A stretch of DNA of 64,000 nucleotides from Macrosoma leucophasiata (Eukaryota > Arthropoda > Insecta > Lepidoptera > Hedylidae): positions 22,802,501 to 22,866,500 of the forward strand of contig JAWQUS010000010.1 in the NCBI GenBank assembly GCA_036365455.1, written 5' to 3'. The translations under genes and the position numbers were made by a program. Of this stretch, positions 53,797 to 62,349 are shown piece by piece (the stretch's first letter is position 1; each line of letters starts with the position of its first letter). The notes below the pieces were generated by a model, which saw only the letters and a program-made list of their open reading frames with translations, was not told the DNA's origin and made no database searches.

Positions 53797-54604
53797 GTAA
53801 GTATTTACGCATCCTCCTGAAATCAGCTTGTTTAGAATCGTTAACCGAATAGATTTCAGACATTTTCAATACTTATCGGTAATATTTTATTGAAAATTAA
53901 TTACAATTACGTAAATTATGGTCATCCATTTGATAAACAGTGAATAAAAACGAAATTGTGACTAACGTCTATTCAAAATAAAGTGCGTGTCAACTAGTTG
54001 TAATTAACTTTATTATTATAAATACTTAATCATTTAAATAGTAAAAATATTTTTTATAACTAAAGATTACGCTACCTAAGTAGGTACATATAAGTTAATG
54101 TACGCTACATTACATCACGATAGTGTGCATGTGTGAGTAAATTAGTGTTTTATGTGCAGCCGTACGTAGAGGCAGGGTAAGTATACATAGGGTGTGCATA
54201 CTGTTCATACAAATTAAGTATAACTTATTTCTTAAATTAAAAATATTAAATACATATACCTACATGCTATTTCAATTTAAGCATTAATGATTATAATATG
54301 ATTTTCTTTGCATACTTATATTATTATGTGTTGGGTTTCGTTGTAATTAATTTTGGAGATAAATAAAAAGTCTGAATCTAATTGCAGAGTCTATTGTCCA
54401 TACCCATTAATTATATCACACACAATATTAACAGAAGTACACTGGCTTACACAAGGGGAGCAGGACGACTGCGGGGCAAACGACATGCGCGGCTATGCAC
54501 GCTTACAAAAACCAGCAAACATTTACTCAGCAAAATATAACGCATAAAGTCTCTACATTATGTATTTCTTTTGATTACAGATCGTCGACAGAAGAAGATC
54601 GTGC

Positions 54605-55710
54605 ATGATGAAGCCTTTCCTGATCTTGATGGTGGCAGCGGTGCTAGCGCAAGCGACGACAATAATCAAACAAAAAGATCTTTCTGGAATCGTAGCAGAC
54701 GAAGCTGTAGCAGAGTTGGCGTTGAACGTGAGAATTTTTATTCAGGAGATATATATAAACATGGCATTTGTTTCTAGACCGATGTTCTATACAGTTATAT
54801 GTATCATGTCATTACACGACTACACGGATTATACACCGACTTACGCTACCTCGTTTTACGCGAATTCCGAGATCGGCGGTTTTTTTTCATACCGCGCGCA
54901 TCGATTTTTATACTCCGCTCGGTCAGTGTTCGGTTTATAAGAAGTTCGAATATTCATAATTGATTTACTTACTATATCATCTAAAAGACCAAATAATGAG
55001 TAATTTGAACGTAGTATTTATGGGTTCATCTTTGCATATATAAGTATAGAATATACAAAGGTTTAAATTGAATTTGCTTAAGTCTGTTAAGCAAATTCAA
55101 TTTAAACTGCTATCACAATATTAAACTGCTATATAATAGCCTATCGCGTAAGTCCGAGGTATAACTGTACTTCAACTCTTAATATACTGTCATATATTTT
55201 CATTGCATATTTATTCCAGGACTCACTTCCCTCGCGACTCAGAAAAGAAAACACATGGAAAGGCTGGCGCTCCATAGAAGAATATATGGATGCTTTGGCA
55301 GTGAGTACTTTGATTCTACATTATTATTATGGCATTTGTTACCAGACCCGTGTGGTATACAGAGTAATATACTTACTGACATTGCGTATTTCTTCCAGAA
55401 CCCATCTATTTCCGGAATCGAGTATAACTCATTGTTCAACGCAAATCACTCAGATAATGGACCTAAAGCAGTCGGAGCTACATTAGCTGAATCAATAGCT
55501 GAAAAATTAGTGTTTGAAAGCACATCCGATATGGAGCATGCTATAGACAGCGATATCAGAGTACCTTCCGTATGGGAAATTATTGGTTATGTTCTTCTTT
55601 TCAAGTTCATTCTTTTCGTTACCATTGGTGTTCTCTATATTATTGGAAAGATATTATATCAGTGTGTATTTGATTCAAATCAACGTGCTCCTTATTCATT
55701 TCACGCATAA
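54605..55710 (+). CDS. Spliced gene for a small signal-peptide, single-pass membrane protein (uncharacterised)
   Basis: Coding exons are 54605-54727, 55220-55300 and 55399-55710, giving 41 + 27 + 103 = 171 residues. Donors are AAC|GTGAGA and GCA|GTGAGT; acceptors are tttattccag and tttcttccag. Every junction is phase 0. The N-terminus MMKPFLILMVAAVLAQA is a textbook signal peptide. The middle has one N-glycosylation sequon (N84-H-S). Residues 128-154 (start WEIIGYVLLFKFILFVTIGV) form one membrane segment followed by a short tail ending APYSFHA. This predicts a type I membrane protein with its N-terminal part outside the cell. I chose the first of two adjacent ATGs; the second would change little. 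The 5' untranslated part continues upstream to 54581. I do not recognise the family and assign no function. The splice model is inferred from sequence only. No canonical AATAAA lies within 500 bases after the stop. Confidence 0.65.
55061..55107. repeat. Perfect 20-bp hairpin in intron 2 of the spliced gene
   Basis: 55061-55080 (gtttaaattgaatttgctta) is the exact reverse complement of 55088-55107 with a 7-nt loop. It lies 110 bases before the exon 3 acceptor. Confidence 0.85.
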
Positions 55711-56413
55711 TTCATAAGGATGAAATATATTTATATGTTTCACGTTCCTATAATAGCATTGCGAAGCAATCGTACTGCTCCATGAAGGCTACTATCGTCT
55801 GGAGCCTCGCTGTTGTAACCTGGCGGAGGCCTCCAAAACAGGGCTAGCCTCTTGCCTTTGGGACTGCCCAATATCATCAATTTTTCACCGAATTAGCGAA
55901 CTCGAAATTGTGAACTGCACCCGGTCCGGTATTGAAGCAACTTTAATTTTAGCTGTAGAGTGTACCCGCCGTACATGCAGCGCTGCAGTTCAGCGGCAAG
56001 ATTCCATTACCTATACACAAGTGACAAGATGGTGTATGACGGACGTACAAAACGCGGATAATTACTCCATGCCAACGAAGCAGATAGTAAAGCGAGACGT
56101 ATGTTTGTTCTAGGTGTTCTAAGTGTCGTACCCCGAGAACGTGTGCGGACAACGCTCCTAACATGCTATCCACCTCGAACGAAAACCGCGTTCAAATCCG
56201 TTGAGTAGTTTCGAAGTTATAACATACCAGACAGACAGACAGATACACTTAAATTCCAAAATTTGATTTCTTTGTTTCTGTTTCTTTAATCGCCTCCTAT
56301 CGGTTTTTTTGAAAAATATTTAATGTACACTCGATTTTAACTCTCTTATTGTATGAGAGAGGAGCAGCAGACTTCCGCTGGCACGCCCGTGCCTGGAGCG
56401 AAATCAAGCATGA
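55711..56413. other. 3' flank of the spliced gene; otherwise unassigned
   Basis: Contains the probable 3' untranslated region, with no clear poly(A) signal. 'gtagtttcgaagttataac' and (CAGA)n at 56200-56245 resemble the family ends that carry GACA tracts. Confidence 0.4.
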
Positions 56414-56712
56414 GGGCTCCCGCCCACGACCGATAATCGGTGACCGATATTTTTAGGAGGAAAATAGAACGTACTGATAGCCATAATGCAACGCCCACGT
56501 CCTACAAAAAGTCGGTGAAAAATAAAATCGGTGCATCCCGACCTATAATCGGTGAAAAATGGAACGTTCGGAAATGTATGCGTCAACGCACACTACTCAC
56601 CGACTCACCGACAATCGGAATAAACCGACAAATAAAACGGACGTGGGCGTTGAGTCGGTCACAAAATTGGACCGATTATCTACCCTAAAAAATTGGACGT
56701 GGGCGCAAGCCC
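56414..56712. mobile_element. Inverted-repeat element with GGGCT..CGCCCACG ends
   Basis: Left end GGGCTCCCGCCCACG; right end on the other strand GGGCTTGCGCCCACG (13 of 15 match). Subterminal 'aacgcccacgtcc' occurs about 80 bases in from the left, and its complement 'ggacgtgggcgtt' about 60-75 bases in from the right. 'accgat' and 'cggtga' motifs recur between them. About 299 bp and non-coding: a MITE of undetermined superfamily. Confidence 0.6.
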
Positions 56713-57023
56713 CGAGGCTCAAGACCGATCAAAACAATTAAGGGGCAATAGGATCTTAAGTTAAGCTAGTCATAAGTTAGTATTCCGATTCGATGCATAA
56801 TCAGATGAAATATCAAGAAATAATACTTTCTCGTTAGTTCTGAAAATTCTGTGTTAGTTGTCATTTATTCTTTTATTACCAAAGTTTTAAATAAAAATTG
56901 AAGCAGTGAGCAAAACTTGCTGAAATGAAATAGGCTAATTTCAATATAAAATTTACTTAATTTGGTGTTTTTTTTTTAATTCTGATGTTTACATATTGTA
57001 CGATCTAATACTAACCACAGTTA

Positions 57024-57690
57024 GGGTGCTTTTCCACCACAAATGTGCCATGCTACGTTAGACTATACTACGGATGCGTTTGATATCCACCAATCATATT
57101 CATTGATGCACATACCACAGCACTAGTGGAAACGGATTAAGCTAAGATATGTTTTTAATATGGAAGGATGTGTGCTATGGAAGCTTGCTATGGCCATACG
57201 CTCAGCTAAAGCCAGGGCAATGGTTGCGCCGTATAACTGTGGGCCTCGTCATCTTGGTGGGGACGCCCGCCACCCTTTGTTGTTGCAACTGAGTGCCGAA
57301 GAAGCCCGCTGCAAACACCGACAATAGAGAAGAGGTTGAGAGCGCAGCCGGACCTGGATCCCAACACCATGGTGACACGAGTCCACGGTGCCCACCTTCT
57401 CCATCACAGCCCTCAAAGGGGTGCCAAACGCCGCCGTGCAGCCGCAGGGCAGAAGAAGCTGCAGAAGAAGCTGCAGCAGAGGGGGATGCCTCGGTACTGC
57501 ATCCGCGTCGCGCGAATGGTGCGCGCGAAGACCAGTGATAGATGCGAGCTAAAGATGCGTGCTATGGGCCGTCGCGAGTAGGTCAGCTCTCTATGTGCAG
57601 AGCAGAGTACCTACAGTATGCAGCGCACTTGCAGCGGCGCATCATCATAGCGCATCTTCTTCATAGCGTAGTATTGGTGGAAATGGTCAC
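57024..57690. mobile_element. Composite element with 'gtgcttttccacca' end and a GC-rich core
   Basis: Left end 'agggtgcttttccaccacaa' and right 'attggtggaaatggtcac' are imperfect inverted complements. The core (about 57230-57540) is GC-rich and open in two frames (57293-57538 and 57336-57581), with AEEAAEEAAAEG-type low-complexity coding. Neither frame has a context that supports a gene. The GC-rich core could be captured coding DNA or part of a transposon protein. Confidence 0.4.
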
Positions 57691-57718
57691 ATGTTTTCGT
57701 AGCGTAGATTTCATATTT

Positions 57719-57812
57719 TTACTGGTGGTGGAGTTCCAGTGTACGAGCTCGAGGGCAAAGGCGTCTGCCGCCAAATGATAGGGTTCAATACTATCATGTT
57801 CCCGTGAGATGG
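57719..57812 (+). mobile_element. Decayed family A 5' fragment
   Basis: 'ttactggtggtggagttcca' followed by 'gtctgccgccaaatgatagg' and 'actatcatgttcccgtgaga'. Confidence 0.55.
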
Positions 57813-57840
57813 ATTAGGTACCATTTAACCGATAGTACCT

Positions 57841-58097
57841 GATGGTGGTAGAGCTCCAGTGACAGGCACCACCGCATTGCCCAACATACTTGCCGCTAAA
57901 TGGTAGTGTTCAGCACTATCCTGTTCCGGTCAGGTGGTAATGTACGGCCCTGTGATTTCCGGCACAGAGGCATAACACCTTAGGCCTCAGGAGTGGTAAC
58001 GCATCTGCATTTTGACCTTGGTCTTTATGTGGGTGTCCATAGGCTGCAGTCATCACTTAACATCCATGTGAAATACACTTTCGTAACATAAAAAAAT
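57841..58097 (+). mobile_element. Family A repeat, first subfamily
   Basis: 'gatggtggtagagctccagt' to 'cgtaacataaaaaa'. A 15-base deletion removes the 'ggagctcgcgggcgt' block. Confidence 0.75.
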
Positions 58098-58239
58098 CAT
58101 CAGTTTTTGAATGCGCATGAGACATGCATTGCTGATTGATGCGTCAACGGATGAGTTCCATTGAGTTGACCTTTTATAAATGAGGTTCAGGTTTCCAATT
58201 TGTCAGTCGGAAGATATCAAATATTATACTTGTTATAGA

Positions 58240-58617
58240 CTAGCTGTTTTCCGCGGCTCCGCCCGCATGTACTTCGCTTTTCGCGTAACCTGTGAAAACT
58301 CATCAAGTTATACCATGGCATCCCACAGGAATATTTTTTCGGGATATAAACTATCCAATGTGTTAATCCAAGTTACCTTGTATAATAATGGCAACCCATT
58401 ATACGTCCCACTGCTGGACACGAGTCTCTCCCCTTTTTGGGGGGAGGCCTGGAGCTTACTCCACGCTGCTCCAATGCAGGTTGGTGGAGAGTTACCGAGA
58501 ACTTATCTTGTATATGTGTACCAAATTCCATGAAAATCAGTTAGACAGTTTTTGTGTGAAGGAGTAACAAACAAACATACAAACTATCGCATTTATAATA
58601 TAGGTAGGATAGTAGGA
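58240..58617 (-). mobile_element. Short Helitron carrying a nested family B fragment
   Basis: Starts 'CTAGctgttttccgcggctc' after host A and contains 'tgaaaatcagttagacagtt' and 'actatcgcatttataatata', ending GA before host T. The family B piece at 58378-58489 sits inside. Confidence 0.6.
58378..58489 (-). mobile_element. Family B fragment inserted in a Helitron, with target duplication
   Basis: 'tgtataataatggcaaccc' to 'gcaggttggtggag'. AGTTACC flanks both sides (58371-58377 and 58490-58496), showing retroposition of a 5'-truncated copy. Confidence 0.75.
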
Positions 58618-58746
58618 TCTCCAGTGGTGGGAAGTCGAGTATGCATTCAATTATTTGGTCATTTCTTTGATGTTCAGAACCCGTTCCGTGACGTCTTCTT
58701 GGGATTCAATTCGAGAACTGAACCAAATCTATTTTATTTTTAAAGA

Positions 58747-59005
58747 AAAATGGAAAGAAAAAAATGACTTCAGGCGAGACTCGAACTCGCGACCTACTGG
58801 GAATCTAGTCCAGCCGCTCTTCCAATTGAGCTACTGAAGCCCTGCCCGATTTGTCAAATCTTTCCTTCACATCTATTGCATTGCTTTATGGTAGCAGCAG
58901 CGCCATCTATTACCAACTATGCTAGTTAGGCAACTATATTTTATTTTTCTTTAAAAATAAAATATATTTCACAAGCATGTGTTAATGCGAAATAATATAA
59001 AACAA
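58747..59005 (-). repeat. Family D repeat, full copy with tRNA-like fold at 58767-58840
   Basis: Minus-strand tRNA-like part with A box 'tagctcaattgg' and B box 'gagttcgagtctc', then 'gatttgtcaaatctttcctt' and 'gcattgctttatggtagcag'. From 58937 'tttctttaaaaataaaatat' to 'gcgaaataatataaaac' is the family D outer region, here on the plus strand, so the copy is again rearranged. Confidence 0.65.
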
Positions 59006-59149
59006 TGAACCAAATCTTTTATCATTATTTTTAAATCAAAACGCGTATAAAGAAACGGGACAAAGGTGTTCACGGGTTCAAGTCCAGACTGAAGTCCAAA
59101 ATTTTTCTTACCATTAATTATTGAACATATTTTACTCACATGTGCTTTT

Positions 59150-59431
59150 GTGGTGGTAGAGTTTCAGTGTAGGATCTCAAGGGCGTAGGCACCACCGCAT
59201 TACCTAATTTATCTACCCCAAATGGTAGTGTCCAGCACTATCGTGTTCCGGTTAGATGGTAATGTATGGCCCCGTAATAAATATCATAGAGACATAATAA
59301 CTAAGGTCTCAGGGGTGGCAACGCATCTGCATTTCGACCTCTGGTCTTTTTGTGGATGTCTACACGCTGCAGTCATCACTTAACATCAATGTGAAGTGCA
59401 TGCTTGTTTGCCACTTTAATTACATAAAAAA
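59150..59431 (+). mobile_element. Family A repeat, second subfamily, full length
   Basis: 'gtggtggtagagtttcagtg' to 'attacataaaaaa'. Second-subfamily markers 'cccgtaataaatatcataga' and 'aggtctcaggggtggcaacg'. Confidence 0.8.
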
Positions 59432-59443
59432 TGTGTAACTTCC

Positions 59444-59750
59444 CGTACGTAACTTCACGCCTGTAATCCAAGTAGGCAGAGGTAAATGTATGCATTAAAG
59501 CATACATGCAAATACCCACGACTGGCCGGTTACGTTTTGACCCATGTAACAGGTGGCGAACCTGTTGCCATCTCCGGGCACATAACCAAACTCAGAGGTA
59601 CTGGAAAACTTCTAGAAAATTTATATCCCAATAGAACTGGAGATAAAGGATTTTAAGCCGTTATCTCTTATAGTCCCCGACCTGGGAATCGAACCCAGGA
59701 CCCCCAGCGTAGTAGTCGTGGCCTACTTCCAATACGCTACTGAGGCAGTT
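59444..59750 (-). mobile_element. Family C SINE, full length
   Basis: Complete, but 'cccgaaggggt' near the 3' end is reduced to 'caagt', and the tRNA head has changes ('gtattggaagtaggcca'). It lies 13 bases after a family A tail. Confidence 0.8.
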
Positions 59751-60278
59751 AAATGTGTTGTTTCTGAAAATCCAATAAAATAAAGTCATTGAACCCAGTC
59801 GTATCCACTTCGAAAAAATAACATCCTATCTGCAGTAACATTAAAGGCAAGTCCCACCAAAATTCAGCTAAAACAACATTCATCTGCAAACGCGTATTTT
59901 TATTGTGACCTCCGGACGGGGCTATGGTACAAATGTGCTTTTCTATCATGATTGATACCCACTGTCACCAGGCGTCGACACATGCTAATTTTATGCTAAA
60001 CCCTGCAAAGATATACCCAATCCCCCACCTGAAAATTGAACCTTCTGTCTCATAAAACAAAGTCGGTTATCAATGCAAGATATATTTGCAAGTGGTCGTA
60101 ATTTAGAAGCAACTGCCGTTCATGTTAATGCACAGCACTAGGTATGCAAAGAGGTTTACTCGTTGTTTCTGTTTATTTTTTAATAAGTTGATTGCGAACA
60201 TTCTTTTACACGATTACGTGATAGGACGCTAAAATGTTGCATTGTAACGAGAGAGCTTGAAAGGTCGTGTCTCTATCG
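59751..60278. other. No recognised feature
   Basis: AT-rich; no supported gene. Confidence 0.4.
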
Positions 60279-60569
60279 TGCAACAGCATATAGCAACACC
60301 GGAGGGGAGTAGCCATATGCAAGCTTTCTACTATGTCAAAGTACAGGCCCAAATGGGCCTATACCTGTCGCCTAGATGTTTAAATGTGGGCGTGCGTGAA
60401 ATTGTTTCTGTATTTTGTCGTAGTAATAGACGATTTTTGTAGTGTGCGTGTGTGTCGCACGCATTTCCCCCCGCAAAAAAAGACAGACTGTTTTGCATCG
60501 GTAATAAACGCTATGGCTACTCCCCTCCGGTCCGCCGCGGTTGGTGGCCCGTGTTGCTCTATGTGCAAC
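60279..60569. mobile_element. Family E inverted-repeat element
   Basis: 'gcaacagcatatagcaac' and 'ccggaggggagtagccata' at the left are echoed in reverse at the right ('tatggctactcccctccggt', 'gttgctctatgtgcaac'). The right arm has about 20 bases missing from the left. The middle includes 'gacagactgttttgcatcgg'. Open frames on both strands are repeat-internal. Confidence 0.5.
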
Positions 60570-60732
60570 AGCGAAATGAACTAAAACGAAAGTGTGTATT
60601 TTTTAAGCGTAAAGTTCTTTAACGGCCCCTTTTTTGTTATGGGTAATTTTAAATTCACGTAAGAACATGTGACCTTAACCGAAAATGCGTAAGACGTGAC
60701 GTGACTAAAATTGGATCTGCCTACTATTTGGC

Positions 60733-60975
60733 AGTGTTGGTGGTGGTGGTAATGGTGGTGGTGGTCATGTTGGTGGCGTTGATGGCGTTGATGGCGTTGG
60801 TGGCGTTGGTGGCGTTGAGGGCGTTGGTGGCGTTGGTGACGTTGGTGACGTTGGTGACGTTGGTGGCGTTGGAGGCGTTGGTGGCGTTGGTGGCGTTGGT
60901 GGCATTGGTGGCATTGGTGGCGTTGAGGGCTTTGGTGGCGTTGGTGTCGTTGGTGGTGTTGGTGGTGTTGGTAGT
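60733..60975 (+). repeat. 9-bp minisatellite (GTTGGTGGC)n
   Basis: About 26 units, with variants such as GTTGGTGAC, GTTGATGGC and GTTGAGGGC grouped in runs, which indicates local copying. All six frames are open across much of it because the period is a multiple of three; the resulting long frames (V-A-L or P-P-T type) are artefacts. Confidence 0.9.
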
Positions 60976-60989
60976 GGAAGTGCAACAAA

Positions 60990-61150
60990 ACAAAAATGCA
61001 CTACAACAACAACAACAAAAATACACTTTATTGTACACCAGTAAAGAATACAAAAGAATTACACAATATAGTTACAAAGTATACAAGAGGCGGCCTTGTC
61101 GCTAGATGAGCGATCTCTACCAGACAACCTTTGGGTAGAGGAAAAGATGG
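60990..61150 (-). mobile_element. Probable 3' end of an unnamed retroelement
   Basis: On the minus strand 'ggttgtctggtagagatcgc' and 'agcgacaaggccgcctcttg' precede AATAAA (complement at 61027-61032), then (TTG)n. This end is not related to the LINE that starts at about 61262. Confidence 0.4.
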
Positions 61151-61560
61151 AAAAGAGTAGGTTAGGAGTAAACAGATCAAAATTTAGAACAGTAAATAAA
61201 TAATTTAAAAAATAATAATACAGATTTACATATCGCTAATATATAAAATAATATGATAAATACACATGCACATACCTACTTTGTGGCTGATGTTGGGCGT
61301 TGGTAGCAGGACATACCGACTATCAACATGTCATCACTGTGGTGCAGAAGGCAAAGGGAAACCACTGCACTAATTTTCCCTTGAAACCCGTCATGAAAGT
61401 TTACCGAAGGCGAAGAGAAACGGAATGCGATCCGGTTTCCAGCCGGCGCCATGTCGAGTCCAGGTCGCATGGTGGGAAGTGTGCTACTGGCCTCGCTGCA
61501 GGGACTCACCAGGCGCAGTGTGGACAGAAGGTTACTGGTGATCAATTGTCGTTAAGCCTA

Positions 61561-62345
61561 CGCGTACCCCTGCGCAATAGGATCAGAGTGGGAACTTGGA
61601 ACGTCCGAGGTATGATTCAACCTGATAAGCGGGAGATACTCGCCAAGGAGCAGGAATGTTACGGTCTGGGGATACTGGCACTCACAGAGACACACATGAG
61701 AGGCTCGGGATACTGCAAAACACCAAATGGCCACACCCTATATTTCTCAGGACCAGAGAATAAAGTAAGAATGAAGTAGCCATCTCACTGTCTAAGGAAA
61801 TCAACGATTCAGTTCTCGGATATAATCCAGTCAGTGACCGGATAATGACGCTGAGAGTTAACACCAAGCCATGCCGTTTAAATGTAGTTGTAGTTTACGC
61901 GCCTATATCTGCATCATCAGAGGAAGACATCGAAAGCTTTTAACAGGAATTGGAAGATATTGTGAAAAGTCTACCCAGGAGAGACATAACTATTATTATG
62001 GGAGACCTCAATGCTAAAGATGGATCCACGAGAGCCGACGACCACCTAAGGGACGTAGTTGGTAACTATGGACTAGGAGAGAGAAATGAGAGAGGCGAAA
62101 GATGGCTACAATTCTGCACAGAGAACTCTCTTACTATACTGAATACCTGTTATGAGAACCATCCTAGGCGGCTTTACACGTGGATAATGCCTGGAGATCG
62201 AGCCAGAAATCAAATCGACTATATTGCAATAGCTAAGAAGTGGAGATCATCTGTAAGTAATAGAAAAACATACCCTGGGGCAGATTGTGGTAGTGATCAC
62301 AAGTTACTGGTAGCTGAAATGGCACTGAAACTGAAGAGATGCTGT
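61561..62345 (+). pseudogene. LINE endonuclease domain, broken
   Basis: An apurinic-type endonuclease. Visible motifs are RVGTWNVRGM (61587-61616), LALTETHMRGSG (catalytic Glu), DLNAKDG (Asp/Asn pair), TWIMPGDRARNQIDYI and GSDHKLL (catalytic Asp-His). These nick target DNA to prime reverse transcription. The frame breaks near 61768 and has an in-frame TAA at 61941-61943, then shifts again near 62340. Upstream, 61300-61560 codes for a basic Arg-rich stretch that may be the N-terminus. Catalytic residues look present despite the breaks. Confidence 0.8.
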
Positions 62346-62349
62346 CGCC

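Noticed and set aside
55255..55710. A single-exon gene of 151 codons starting at 55255
   Set aside because: The first 48 codons of that frame run through a splice donor, an intron and an acceptor; the last 103 codons are better explained as the final exon of the spliced gene.
57293..57581. Small GC-rich gene
   Set aside because: Two overlapping frames are open merely because of GC content and Ala/Glu repeats; it sits inside an inverted-repeat element and has no splice or promoter context.
60581..61105. Overlapping long open frames on both strands (109-135 codons)
   Set aside because: They are produced by the 9-bp minisatellite, whose period is a multiple of three; the predicted proteins are simple repeats.
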